The translations under genes and the position numbers were made by a program. DNA of 64,000 nucleotides from Spirosoma sp. (lineage in GTDB: Bacteria > Bacteroidota > Bacteroidia > Cytophagales > Spirosomataceae). The stretch covers positions 62,001-126,000 of the forward strand of contig NZ_JAPLET010000010.1 in the NCBI RefSeq assembly GCF_026391055.1, written 5' to 3'. The notes below the pieces were generated by a model. It did not search any database, was not told the DNA's origin, and was given only the letters and a program-made list of their open reading frames with translations. Of the stretch, positions 34,068 through 43,517 are shown one piece after another; position 1 is the first letter of the stretch; each line of letters opens with the position of its first letter.

Positions 34068-34136
34068 GTTGTACCCACGGGTTTTAACCCATGTATTTTT
34101 TACAAGAAAACACGGGTTAAAACCCGTGGGTACAAC
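34068..34136. repeat. REPIN-like palindromic element (GTACCCACGGG family, copy 2)
   Basis: Arms 34068-34093 and 34110-34136 are inverted copies with one mismatch. Each arm contains its own small palindrome (CACGGGTTTTAACCCATG and CACGGGTTAAAACCCGTG). The outer word GTACCCACGGG is shared with the element at 2768. It lies between two minus-strand genes. Confidence 0.8.
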
Positions 34137-34213
34137 TTCAAATACCTACTAAACGGTAGAAGTGGCGGTGTGGTTGAAAACTGTTGACATTCTAAGCAAA
34201 TTTTAAGTTTTGC

Positions 34214-35239
34214 CTACGGTCGGTTCATCAATTCCAGCTTGGCAAAGAAGTCGGTAAACATCAACTGAATATCCAATCGGTTGTACACCCGAATCTGCCG
34301 GCCGGCATGGTTGTACTCGTACGTTCCCTGTGGTGTAATTCGGGGAGAGATTCTTAAAACATACTCGCTCGACGATGGGTCGGCCTCGAAAGACGATTGC
34401 AGGGCCGTCAGTAATACCAGTGGGCTATCGCCCAGCACATAAGTTTCACCAATGTTGAGCTTGTATTGCTGTAAGCGGGTCATCAATCGCTCCAGCACAT
34501 CGGAAAGATATTTTCCCGTTTTACCCTGTGGTTTTACCTTCAGTAGCAGTAGTGAATACGGCAGCAGAGCCTGCCGGTAGGCGTTTCGGGGAATTTGCCA
34601 GATGGGCACGGCTGTACGGTTAAACACGACCCGGGCTGCGGCAATATCTATGTTCAGGTTGTATTCCGGTGTTGAATAGTTAGGCGGGGGCAGGGCCAGA
34701 TCGGTATATTCCGGACCACCAATCCAGACCAGCGTTAGCTTATTGGCAATTTGGGGATTAGTCAGCAGTGCCGAAGCCATTTCGGTAAGCCCGGCCCCGC
34801 ATAGAACATATAAGGGTAATTGAGTATCGGTACGTAGAGCTTCTCTGATGATAAACTTTACCGCTTCGCTTTTAACGGGAGTGCTATCATTAGGCATGGC
34901 CGTGTTCGACCCGGCTATGATGGGTATAGTTATCTTCAGACCCATCGTCTGAACAAGCTCCTGCGCTTTTTTGACAGCGTTATCGGCTTGCATAGTCGAA
35001 TTGTCGAATCCGTCCCCGACGCGAAGATGCGAACCAATAATAGCCCTCACGTCCACCGAAGGCGACAGCAACAAATGCGCCAACTGGAACAGCCCATCGG
35101 GGTCTCCACTAAAATCATTATCGACAATTACCCGTATCCGGGATGCCACAATCGACTGAGCACCCAAACCTTGTCCGGCCGTAATGGCGGGGACTGCCAG
35201 CAGGAGCAGTAAAAATCTAAACCAGCTATTCATTAACAT
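34214..35239 (-). CDS. Exported nucleoside-hydrolase-like protein
   Basis: A 341-residue protein with a signal peptide (about 1-27) and an inosine-uridine nucleoside-hydrolase-like fold. The calcium-binding loop normally reads DTDxxxDDAxA; here it is DNDFSGDPDGLFQ with D40, D42, D46 and D48, so the last aspartate is shifted by one. Further on, PIIAGSNTAMPNDS and LYVLCGAGLTEMASAL match the family, as does TLVWIGGPEY. The altered loop could mean a different substrate or lost activity. Start MLMNSWF at 35239; the second ATG two codons later is also possible. It follows the next gene by 29 bases. Confidence 0.78.
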   Translation of the reverse strand: MLMNSWFRFLLLLLAVPAITAGQGLGAQSIVASRIRVIVDNDFSGDPDGLFQLAHLLLSPSVDVRAIIGSHLRVGDGFDNSTMQADNAVKKAQELVQTMGLKITIPIIAGSNTAMPNDSTPVKSEAVKFIIREALRTDTQLPLYVLCGAGLTEMASALLTNPQIANKLTLVWIGGPEYTDLALPPPNYSTPEYNLNIDIAAARVVFNRTAVPIWQIPRNAYRQALLPYSLLLLKVKPQGKTGKYLSDVLERLMTRLQQYKLNIGETYVLGDSPLVLLTALQSSFEADPSSSEYVLRISPRITPQGTYEYNHAGRQIRVYNRLDIQLMFTDFFAKLELMNRP

Positions 35240-35268
35240 GGCTGAAAAAGCCTGATACAGGACGCTTT

Positions 35269-35673
35269 TTACTTTGCTTTCTCCTCTACTTTTGGTTGCA
35301 GCGTTCCCCGCGCAATGGGTTCGGGCTTGGACTTTGGGGTTGTATAGCGCAACAGGGTGGCCGTTGCATGCACATCTTTAGGCGATTTCGTGATCAGTAA
35401 CTGATACGAACGGGTGCCGATTACGAGGTTGGAATAGCTCATATTCCCCGACTCCTGCAGCAGACTCCAATTGGCTCTGGGTTCTTTAGCCAGCAGCGAA
35501 TCGTCCTGCACCGTCAGGGCGCCATAGGTGGTGTCGGCCACAAACCGTTTGCTGGTAATTCCCTCAATGGCCGCAACAATGGATGGTGGAACAGCCGGTG
35601 CGGTTTTTGTCTGCGCTATGGCCGACACGCTCATCAGCCCTAGCGATAGTATAGTTAACAGTTGCTTTTTCAT
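35269..35673 (-). CDS. Exported protein of unknown function
   Basis: A 134-residue protein with a clear signal peptide (MKKQLLTILSLGLMSVSAIA). The mature part has a Pro/Ala-rich start, then SIVAAIEGITSKRFVADTT and NLVIGTRSYQLLITKSPKDV, and a basic tail (KPEPIARGTLQPKVEEKAK). No family is recognised. It precedes the nucleoside-hydrolase-like gene on the same strand by 29 bases, so the two are likely co-transcribed. Confidence 0.6.
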   Translation of the reverse strand: MKKQLLTILSLGLMSVSAIAQTKTAPAVPPSIVAAIEGITSKRFVADTTYGALTVQDDSLLAKEPRANWSLLQESGNMSYSNLVIGTRSYQLLITKSPKDVHATATLLRYTTPKSKPEPIARGTLQPKVEEKAK

Positions 35674-35699
35674 GACGTTGATTGCCTTAAAGCAGCACC

Positions 35700-35717
35700 T
35701 ACGGGTTGAAACCCGTA
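35700..35717. repeat. Single small palindrome related to the REPIN-like family
   Basis: TACGGGTT and AACCCGTA pair around a 2-base loop. The word ACGGGTT/AACCCGT is that of the inner hairpin of the element at 34068. The rest of the roughly 300-base gap to the sigma gene (35674-35973) is AT-rich with no other clear element. Confidence 0.5.
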
Positions 35718-35973
35718 AGCACTTATCAAGATTCTAAAACTTCCTATTCTTACCTATCTGTTAACGCTTCACCTCCCAAAATTGCTTTTTTATTGCTCTA
35801 TATCTTATTCAACCGACCATTTTTCTACCAGTATTCATATTCTATAGGTAAATAATGCCACGGCCGATTCGTTTTAGTAGTATACCCTTTTAGACCCGTT
35901 TTCACCCTAGAATAATAATGTGAAAATTGGCTTGGAAGATTGGTTTTTAAGGGTAAATATTGAAACTATTTCC

Positions 35974-36579
35974 ATGATTGATACGGCTTCATATACTAGT
36001 CACCCTTCGGATTTACAGCTCTGGCAACGCTTCAGGGAAGGTGATCGTGTGGCCTTTGAGCAGATTATTGCGAACAACTACACAAGCCTGTTCCGATTTG
36101 GTACCCGATTCACAAAAGACATTGGGTTGATCGAAGATTGCCTGCACGATTTATTCGTATATCTGTGGGAAAAGCGAGCATCCCTTAGTGCTACCGATTC
36201 CATTCGAAAATACCTCTTCAAGTCATTTCGGCATAAGATGCTACTCGAATTGCAGCGTGTTTACCGTCGGGGCTGGGTCTCCGAAGATGAAGCCGCCGAG
36301 ATGGCTCCCGAACAGAACTTTCAGGATACTCTTTTCCTGCTGGAAAATGAACAGCTGACAACCCACAAAATTAAAGAAGCCATCAACCAACTGCCGGTAC
36401 GCCAGCAGGAAGCCCTTTACCTCCGCTATTTTGAAGGACTGGACGTCGATCATATTGCGCAGGTGATGACCATTAACCGGCAATCCGTATCGAATCACCT
36501 CCACAAGGCGCTCACCTTCTTACGCGAACACTGGGTTAATTTTACTATTTCGGCAATGCTGTTGGCCTTTTTCCGGTAG
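35974..36579 (+). CDS. ECF RNA polymerase sigma factor (FecI-like)
   Basis: Extracytoplasmic-function sigma factor of 201 residues. Region 2 is seen in LWQRFREGDRVAFEQIIANNYTSLFRFG and DCLHDLFVYLWEKR. Region 4 is seen in LPVRQQEALYLRYFEGLDVDHIAQVM and the helix-turn-helix RQSVSNHLHKALTFLR. It is followed by FecR, SusC and SusD genes, the standard trans-envelope signalling set, and probably switches on the susC promoter when its anti-sigma partner signals. Start MIDTASYTSH at 35974 is preferred; the frame is open from a GTG at 35920. Confidence 0.92.
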   Translation: MIDTASYTSHPSDLQLWQRFREGDRVAFEQIIANNYTSLFRFGTRFTKDIGLIEDCLHDLFVYLWEKRASLSATDSIRKYLFKSFRHKMLLELQRVYRRGWVSEDEAAEMAPEQNFQDTLFLLENEQLTTHKIKEAINQLPVRQQEALYLRYFEGLDVDHIAQVMTINRQSVSNHLHKALTFLREHWVNFTISAMLLAFFR

Positions 36580-36686
36580 CATCGTCAATTCCTGCAAAAA
36601 CTTTTCAAAAAAAGTCAAAAACGGAGGGTATATTCCTTACCCTCGCTAATTGTCTGAATAAAGGGGTAGACAAGTAGCGTTTTTTG

Positions 36687-37793
36687 ATGAAAAGAAGTAA
36701 CCATTCCGAGCTGGACGATTTTCTGGAAGATGATTCTTTCCGGCTATGGGTATTTGAAAAAGCTACGCCGGAAGCCGCTCAGCAATGGGATAATTTTCTG
36801 CTTCTGTACCCGCAAAAAGAGTTTATTTTCCGAAAAGCACAGGAAGTCCTGCGAGCGATCGAAGGTGATACGTTCGTGTTACCAACCGCCAGCGTTCGGC
36901 ACAATATCCGGCAGATCATGCAGGATACTGAACCAGCCCCTTTTGTACAGTCAATTCCCTGGTATCACTCGCCCGTTTGGCGGTGGGCCGCTGCTGCGGT
37001 GGTTGTGCTGGTCGTAAGCTGGTACAGCTGGCATCGAAACCAGCAGGCACTACCGCCTTCAACGGCTATCTATCGGCAGATGGTGTCGGCGTCAGCAGCT
37101 CCGCTGGAAGAAGTTGAGAATAAGACCACCCAGAGTCGACTGGTTCTCCTGGCCGATGGCAGTTCGGTAGTGCTTCAGCCCAACAGCCGGATTAGCTACC
37201 CTAAACAGTTCGATCAACATCCGAAACGGGAAGTTTACCTGACTGGCGAAGCGTTTTTTGAAGTCGCCAAAAATCCGGATAAACCCTTTTTCGTGTATGC
37301 CGACAACCTGATTACCAAAGTTCTGGGCACCAGCTTTACGGTTCGGGCCTACGACAGGCAGGCCGTCGATGTAACGGTCAAGACGGGCAAGGTCTCCGTT
37401 TTCACACGATTTGATAAAGAACGGGTCGAAAAGAAGGAATCAAAGCAACTGATCGGTTTAGTGCTCACGCCGAATCAGCGGGGCCTCTTCGACAGGGAGG
37501 AAGGCCGCTTGCTACGGTCGCTGGTAGAGTCGCCTAACTTACTCGACATGCCCATCCAGCGGTCGGTGTTCGAGTTCAACGATACGCCGGTTTCGGCGGT
37601 CTTCGCATCGCTGGAAAAAGCGTATGGGGTGGAGATTATCTTCGACGCGGAAGTGATGAAAAACTGTTACCTGACGGCTTCGCTGGACGATGAACCGCTG
37701 TTCGAAAAGCTAAACATGATTTGCCAGACGCTGGATGCCCAGCACGAACAGATGGATGGCAAGATCTTAATCAGTAGTAAAGGATGCCAATAA
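36687..37793 (+). CDS. FecR-type anti-sigma regulator
   Basis: Inner-membrane sigma regulator of 368 residues. The cytoplasmic N-terminus (1-95) would bind the sigma factor. One transmembrane helix lies at about 98-115 (WRWAAAAVVVLVVSWYSW). The periplasmic FecR domain includes RLVLLADGSSVVLQPNSRI, REVYLTGEAFFEVAKNPDKPFFVYA and VLGTSFTVRAY. A final DUF4974-like segment (SVFEFNDTPVSAVFASLEKAYG) senses the STN domain of the receptor. ATG at 36687 is taken; a TTG directly before it is not needed. It follows the sigma gene by 107 bases. Confidence 0.93.
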   Translation: MKRSNHSELDDFLEDDSFRLWVFEKATPEAAQQWDNFLLLYPQKEFIFRKAQEVLRAIEGDTFVLPTASVRHNIRQIMQDTEPAPFVQSIPWYHSPVWRWAAAAVVVLVVSWYSWHRNQQALPPSTAIYRQMVSASAAPLEEVENKTTQSRLVLLADGSSVVLQPNSRISYPKQFDQHPKREVYLTGEAFFEVAKNPDKPFFVYADNLITKVLGTSFTVRAYDRQAVDVTVKTGKVSVFTRFDKERVEKKESKQLIGLVLTPNQRGLFDREEGRLLRSLVESPNLLDMPIQRSVFEFNDTPVSAVFASLEKAYGVEIIFDAEVMKNCYLTASLDDEPLFEKLNMICQTLDAQHEQMDGKILISSKGCQ

Positions 37794-37854
37794 AATTACT
37801 CAACTTACTTATTCCGCCTATGTCTGAAAAACACCTAGCCTAAACACAAAAAAA

Positions 37855-37884
37855 GAGTCAGCAATGCGCCAACATCACTGACTC
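37855..37884. promoter_or_regulatory. Hairpin in the fecR-susC gap
   Basis: GAGTCAG (37855-37861) pairs with CTGACTC (37878-37884), with an inner ATG/CAT pairing. A-tracts precede it on the plus strand, so the minus strand would read hairpin then T-tract, i.e. terminator-like in the wrong direction. Its role is unclear; it may be a 5' leader structure of susC. Confidence 0.45.
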
Positions 37885-37979
37885 CAGAGTTATCCCCACT
37901 TGCTCTCTTCAACAAAAGCACCCCTCTGCAGGGTAAGGGAATTTTATTGCCGAGTTAAACCGACAACCAATTCAAAAGT

Positions 37980-40900
37980 ATGACAATTCGAATACAAATG
38001 CAGCAAAGGCTGCTCAAAATTATGCGAGTCAGTTTCTACCTGTTTCTCGTGGTAACCGCCTTTGCCACGATCGCACAGGCGCACGACACGTATGGTCAGG
38101 AATTACTCAACAAGCGCGTTAGCCTACAGCTTTCCAACCTGACCGTTGAACAGGCAATCAGTCGCATCGGCAAAGAAGCTGATGTGAAGTTCATGTATAA
38201 TCCGCGCATCTTCAGCCAGCAGCGTATCAGTTCGCTGACGTTTACCAACGAGAAGCTGTCGGCGGTGCTCGACGTAGTGCTCAGTCCCGCATCAATTGAT
38301 TACGAAGTAGGTGGCAAAACCATCATCCTGAAACGGGCCGCTTCGGCTACCAGCACGACAGTAAGCCCAAACGTCGAAAAACTCGTTCCGCCAATTACCG
38401 TCACGGGCCGGGTTCTCGATGAAAAAGGCGCTGGTTTGCCCGGTGCGACGGTTCTCCTCAAAGGAACCAGCAATGTAGGTACGGCTACGGACGCCGAGGG
38501 GCGTTTTTCCCTGAACGTACCCGACGGTAATGGAACGCTCGTTATCTCGTCGATCAGCTACACCGCGCAGGAAGTAGCCATCAACAACCGGACAACGCTG
38601 CCCGATATTCAATTGGCATCTGATGTGAAATCACTGAACGAGGTCGTTGTTGTGGGCTATGGTACCCAGCGTAAGAAAGATTTGACCGGCGCTGTGGCCG
38701 TGGTTAACGTGGCCGAGCTTCAGCAACAGCCCACGTCGCAGATTACGAACCAGCTGCAGGGTCGGGCGTCGGGCGTTACGGTATTGGGATCGGGACAGCC
38801 GGGCGAAGCGCCCCAGGTGCGTATCCGGGGATTGAACACGTTCGGAAATAACCAGCCGCTGTATGTTGTGGACGGTGTACCGACGCAGAACATCAACGAC
38901 ATCAACCCGAACGACGTGGCCTCCATGCAAGTTCTGAAAGATGCCGGTTCGGCATCGATCTACGGCTCACGGGCGGCCAACGGGGTAATTATTATTACGA
39001 CCCGCCGGGGTTCGGGAAAGGTAAAAGTGCAGTACGATGCCTATTACGGAACGCAGATTCCTAAAGGCGGCAATGTGTGGGATTTGCTGAATCCACAGGA
39101 AACAGCTCAATTAAAGTTCAACGCCCTTCGCAACGCCAACCCCAATGTGGCCATCAACGATCCGCTGTACGGCAGCGGCACAACCCCGGTTTTGCCGGAT
39201 TACATTGCGCCACAGGGTGCCAAAGAAGGCGACCCATCGGTAGATCCATCGCGGTATAATGTTAACCCAACCTACAACGATGCCTCGCAGTATAATGCCT
39301 TCTACCGGATTACACGGGCCAACAAGACAGGAACGGACTGGTTTCACGAGATTTTCAAACCAGCGCCCATCACAAGCCATAACCTGGCGGTGAGTGGTGG
39401 TGGCCCACAAGGCAACTACCTGTTCTCGTTCAACTACTTCAATCAACAGGGTACACTCATCAATACGTACCTGAAGCGGTACACGATTCGTTCGAACAGC
39501 CAGTATAACATTCGGGAGAACATCCGGGTAGGCGAAAACATCGCATTTTCGGTGTCGGACAACCCACGGATAAACGCCCTTCAGGAAGGCAGCGCCATCG
39601 GTATGGCGTTCCGCGAGCAGCCCATTATTCCGGTCTACGACATTGCCGGGAACTATGCCGGGGGCTACGGCCAGGGATTGGGTAACGCCAACAACCCGGT
39701 TGCCATTCAGAAACGGACGGCCAATAACCGGGGACAGAACAACCGGTTGTTCGGTAATATGTACGCAGAGATCGACTTCCTGAAAGACTTTACGGCCCGC
39801 ACCAGTTTCGGGGGTGAGATTTACATGGGTAACTTCCATTCCTTTACGTATCCAACCTACGAAAACCAGGAGAACACGACGACCAACTCCTATACGGAGA
39901 ACACCTTCAACGGATCGAACTGGACCTGGACCAACACGGTACAGTATCAGCACAACTTCAACAACACACACGATCTGAAAGTACTGGTGGGTACAGAAGC
40001 GTATCAGAACCAGGGGCGTAACGTAGGCGGGACAACGCAGGGATATTTCTCGTTCGATCCCAACTTCACGAACCTCTCGACCGGTTCGGGAACACCAACC
40101 AACTACAGCAATCGCTACGCCGACGCGCTGTTCTCCCTGATTGGCCGGGTCGATTACTCGTTGAAAGATAAGTACCTGTTTGGGGCTACCATTCGTCGTG
40201 ATGGATCGTCCCGCTTCCTCAACTACCAGTATGGCTGGTTCCCGGCGGTGAGTGCAGGCTGGCGCGTTTCGCAGGAGAGCTTCATGAGCGGACTTACCTG
40301 GCTGAATGACCTGAAAATTCGCGGGGGTTACGGGATCATGGGCAACCAGTTGAACGTTGATCCGGCCAATGCCTACACGACCTATGGTGGTGATCGTACC
40401 TCGTCGTATTACGCTATTAGCGGCTCCAACTCGGCCAACTCACTAGGCTTCCAGCGGACACGCATCGGCAACCCTGACGCACGCTGGGAGAAAAACATCA
40501 ACGCCAACATTGGTTTCGATGCCAGCCTGTGGAAAGGCAAACTGGACCTGACGGTCGACTATTACAACAAAGAAGTTCGTGATCTGCTGTACACCCTCGA
40601 ACTGGCCGGAACGGCGGGTCTGGGAACGGCTCCGGCGGTTAACGTCGCCAAAATGCGCAACCACGGTCTCGACATTGCTGCGTCCAGCGCGATCAACGTG
40701 ACGAATGATCTGAAACTGACCGGTACGCTGACGTTTACGACTTATAATAACAAGATTGTGTCGCTGGCTGAGGGTGTCGACTACTTCGATCAGGAAGGTC
40801 GCCGGTTCAACGGTAGTTACATCGTTCGCAACTCCGTTGGTCATTCCATCGGTCAGTTCTTCGGCTACAAAACGGCTGGCTTCTGGAATTCGCAGGAAGA

Positions 40901-41606
40901 GATCAACCAGGCCAACGCGCAGGCCCAACAGGCAACCGGTAACTCTGCGGCCGTTTACCAGAGCGATGTGGCGGTGGGTCGTTTCCGCTATGCCGACGTG
41001 AATGGAGATGGGCAGATTACCGATGCCGACCGGACGTATTTGGGCAACCCAAACCCGAAGTTCAGCTACGGACTGAACCTGGGTGCTACGTACAAAAAGT
41101 TCGACTTCAGCATTTTCTTCTACGGCACGCAGGGCAACGACATCTGGAACAACGTACGCTGGTGGACCGACTTCAACGCCAACTTCCAGGGGGCCAAAAG
41201 TCAAACGGCCTTGTACGACTCCTGGACACCCGAGAATCACGACGCCAAAGCACCGATTCAGGAAACGGTGGGTTCGTTCAGTTCGGCCAACGTGCCCAAC
41301 TCGTACTTCGTGGAGAATGGCTCGTACCTGCGCGCCAAAAACGCACAGCTTGGCTATACCTTACCTGCCAATACCCTGAAAAAACTAGGCATTGAGCGGC
41401 TACGGGTCTATGTTCAGTCGGCCAACCTGTTTACGATCACCAAGTACTCGGGCCTTGATCCTGAAATTGGCACTACGGCCAATACGAACAACAGCTCGGG
41501 TGGCAGCCTGAACCAATCGTTCTCGAACAGTACCTCGTTTGGTATCGACGAAGGCGTTTATCCGAACCAGCGCCAGTTCCTCTTCGGTCTGAATGTGACG
41601 TTCTAA
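37980..41606 (+). CDS. SusC/RagA TonB-linked outer-membrane receptor with STN domain
   Basis: Outer-membrane nutrient importer of 1208 residues. After a signal peptide (about 1-34) comes an STN domain (about 45-118, VSLQLSNLTVEQAISRIG to GKTIILKRA), which contacts FecR. The carboxypeptidase-like domain (about 139-212) has VTGRVLDEKGAGLPGATVLLKG. The plug begins SLNEVVVVGYGTQRKKDLTGA near 218, and a long beta-barrel ends FLFGLNVTF. The terminal phenylalanine is typical of outer-membrane proteins. Imported substrate unknown: no glycoside hydrolase is present. It follows fecR by 186 bases and precedes susD by 22. Confidence 0.95.
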   Translation: MTIRIQMQQRLLKIMRVSFYLFLVVTAFATIAQAHDTYGQELLNKRVSLQLSNLTVEQAISRIGKEADVKFMYNPRIFSQQRISSLTFTNEKLSAVLDVVLSPASIDYEVGGKTIILKRAASATSTTVSPNVEKLVPPITVTGRVLDEKGAGLPGATVLLKGTSNVGTATDAEGRFSLNVPDGNGTLVISSISYTAQEVAINNRTTLPDIQLASDVKSLNEVVVVGYGTQRKKDLTGAVAVVNVAELQQQPTSQITNQLQGRASGVTVLGSGQPGEAPQVRIRGLNTFGNNQPLYVVDGVPTQNINDINPNDVASMQVLKDAGSASIYGSRAANGVIIITTRRGSGKVKVQYDAYYGTQIPKGGNVWDLLNPQETAQLKFNALRNANPNVAINDPLYGSGTTPVLPDYIAPQGAKEGDPSVDPSRYNVNPTYNDASQYNAFYRITRANKTGTDWFHEIFKPAPITSHNLAVSGGGPQGNYLFSFNYFNQQGTLINTYLKRYTIRSNSQYNIRENIRVGENIAFSVSDNPRINALQEGSAIGMAFREQPIIPVYDIAGNYAGGYGQGLGNANNPVAIQKRTANNRGQNNRLFGNMYAEIDFLKDFTARTSFGGEIYMGNFHSFTYPTYENQENTTTNSYTENTFNGSNWTWTNTVQYQHNFNNTHDLKVLVGTEAYQNQGRNVGGTTQGYFSFDPNFTNLSTGSGTPTNYSNRYADALFSLIGRVDYSLKDKYLFGATIRRDGSSRFLNYQYGWFPAVSAGWRVSQESFMSGLTWLNDLKIRGGYGIMGNQLNVDPANAYTTYGGDRTSSYYAISGSNSANSLGFQRTRIGNPDARWEKNINANIGFDASLWKGKLDLTVDYYNKEVRDLLYTLELAGTAGLGTAPAVNVAKMRNHGLDIAASSAINVTNDLKLTGTLTFTTYNNKIVSLAEGVDYFDQEGRRFNGSYIVRNSVGHSIGQFFGYKTAGFWNSQEEINQANAQAQQATGNSAAVYQSDVAVGRFRYADVNGDGQITDADRTYLGNPNPKFSYGLNLGATYKKFDFSIFFYGTQGNDIWNNVRWWTDFNANFQGAKSQTALYDSWTPENHDAKAPIQETVGSFSSANVPNSYFVENGSYLRAKNAQLGYTLPANTLKKLGIERLRVYVQSANLFTITKYSGLDPEIGTTANTNNSSGGSLNQSFSNSTSFGIDEGVYPNQRQFLFGLNVTF

Positions 41607-41628
41607 TTCTTATTTAACTCGACAACCA

Positions 41629-43434
41629 ATGAAAGTAACAAGATATATGGCAATCGGGGGGCTTGTAGCAGCCGGGTTGCTCTTCGATGCCTGTCAGAAA
41701 AGTTTGGAGATACCGGCTCAGGGTGCCCTGAGTGACGAGGTATTAGCGACGCGGGCGGGCGTAGATGCTCTCCTGACGGGTGCCTATGCCGCGCTGGATG
41801 GACAATACAACAACGGATCAGCCCTGAACCTCGCGGGTGGCAACGCCTGGGAAGCATCGCCCAGCAACTGGGTGTACGGTAGTATTGCGGGTGGCGAAGC
41901 CCACAAAGGCAGCGATGGCAGCGACCAGCCCGCCGTCGATGCTATTGCCAAGTTCACGGCCGACCCCAGCAACGGCTATTTCAACAGCAAGTGGCGGACA
42001 GTCTACGAAGGGGTAAACCGGACGAACTCCACCCTGCGCCTGCTGGCACAGGCCACCACCATTGCCGATGCTGATAAGACGCTGCTGGCCGCTCAGGCCC
42101 GTTTTCTGCGGGGGCATTATTACTTCGAGTTGAAGCGGATGTTCAACAATGTACCCTGGATTGACGAAACCGTTGAAACAACGGCCGCCAGTTCGCAACC
42201 CAACAATGTGGATATCTGGCCGAAAATCGAAGCTGACTTCCAGTATGCCATGGAAAACCTGCCGAATACCCAGTCGGATGTAGGCCGGGTAAACAAATGG
42301 GCCGCCATGACCTATCTGGCCAAGACTTACCTGTACGAGCATAAGTACACTCAGGCCAAACCCCTTTTCGATCAGGTGATTGCGCAGGGCGTTACGAGCA
42401 ATGGTCTGAAATACGCGCTGACGACCAAATACCATGATAACTTCGATGCGGCTACAGAGAACAACTCGGAATCTGTATTCCAGATTCAGATGGTAGCTAA
42501 CGATGGTACGGGTACCATTGCCAACGCCAATCAGGGCGACATGCTGAACTTCCCGTACGGTAACAGCCCCTTCCGCTGCTGCGGTTTCTTCCAGCCTTCG
42601 CAGGAGCTGGCCAACTCGTACCGGACTGATGCTACCGGTTTACCTTTAATAACCGCTTATAACAGTTCGCCAGTTAAGAACGACCAGGGCATTGCCTCGA
42701 CTCAGCCGTTTACACCGGATGCCGGTCCGCTGGACCCACGCATCGACTGGACTATCGGTCGGCGAGGAATTCCGTATCTGGATTGGGGTAACCACCCCGG
42801 TGCCGACTGGATTCGGAGCCCGGGCCAAACCTATGCTGGTCCGTACTCACCGAAGAAGAACATCTACATGCAGGCCACGCAGGATCAATACGCTGATAAC
42901 CATTCCTGGGCACCCGGTACAGCCATCAACTGGAATATTATTCGCTACGCCGATGTGTTGCTAATGGCGGCTGAAGTGGAAGCCCAACTGGGTAATCTGG
43001 AACAGGCACAAACATATGTGAACCAGGTTCGAGCGCGGGCGGCCAATCCGGTCAACTACGTATACCGCTATGCGAATGATGCAGCACCGCTTGCGGGCTA
43101 CTCGACCACCCCGGCAGCTAACTATAAAATTGCAGTTTACCCGGCGGGTGCCTTTGCCGGTTTAGGAAAGACGGGGGCTCTGAACGCCATCTACTTCGAG
43201 CGTAAGCTGGAACTGGCTACTGAAGGTCACCGTTTCTTTGACCTGGTTCGCTGGGGTGTGGCGGAGTCCGAACTGAACAAGTATTTCAGCTACGAAAGCA
43301 CGATCACGACAGATATTCGGGGTGGCCGCTTCGTTGCCGGGAAGAATGACTATTTCCCCATTCCACAGCGGCAAATTGACTTAAGCACATCCAGCGGTAA
43401 GTCAACCCTGACGCAAAATCCGGGGTATAATTAA
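41629..43434 (+). CDS. SusD/RagB-type nutrient-binding lipoprotein
   Basis: Surface lipoprotein of 601 residues that forms a lid over the SusC barrel. The lipidated cysteine is C22 (LLFDACQKS). SusD marks are SDEVLATRAGVDALLTGAY, the TPR-like ARFLRGHYYFELKRMFN and ADVLLMAAEVEAQLG. Near the end come IYFERKLELATEGHRFFDLVRWG and PIPQRQIDLS, and the protein ends TLTQNPGYN. It is co-transcribed with susC and followed by a strong terminator, closing the regulated unit. Confidence 0.95.
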   Translation: MKVTRYMAIGGLVAAGLLFDACQKSLEIPAQGALSDEVLATRAGVDALLTGAYAALDGQYNNGSALNLAGGNAWEASPSNWVYGSIAGGEAHKGSDGSDQPAVDAIAKFTADPSNGYFNSKWRTVYEGVNRTNSTLRLLAQATTIADADKTLLAAQARFLRGHYYFELKRMFNNVPWIDETVETTAASSQPNNVDIWPKIEADFQYAMENLPNTQSDVGRVNKWAAMTYLAKTYLYEHKYTQAKPLFDQVIAQGVTSNGLKYALTTKYHDNFDAATENNSESVFQIQMVANDGTGTIANANQGDMLNFPYGNSPFRCCGFFQPSQELANSYRTDATGLPLITAYNSSPVKNDQGIASTQPFTPDAGPLDPRIDWTIGRRGIPYLDWGNHPGADWIRSPGQTYAGPYSPKKNIYMQATQDQYADNHSWAPGTAINWNIIRYADVLLMAAEVEAQLGNLEQAQTYVNQVRARAANPVNYVYRYANDAAPLAGYSTTPAANYKIAVYPAGAFAGLGKTGALNAIYFERKLELATEGHRFFDLVRWGVAESELNKYFSYESTITTDIRGGRFVAGKNDYFPIPQRQIDLSTSSGKSTLTQNPGYN

Positions 43435-43454
43435 TAAAATAGCGTTTAATCATC

Positions 43455-43487
43455 AAAAGAGGCAGTCCATTGTGTGCTGCCTCTTTT
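43455..43487 (+). terminator. Rho-independent terminator after susD
   Basis: AAAAGAGGCAG at 43455-43465 pairs perfectly with CTGCCTCTTTT at 43477-43487, followed by T-rich sequence. It separates susCD from the next gene. Confidence 0.9.
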
Positions 43488-43517
43488 TGTTGAGCTGGCT
43501 CAAGTTTCCCTAATCAA

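Noticed and set aside
39111..41240. Long open frames antisense to susC (39111-39971 and 40443-41240).
   Set aside because: They lie wholly inside the strongly supported SusC gene, show no domain motifs, and reflect codon bias of the coding strand.
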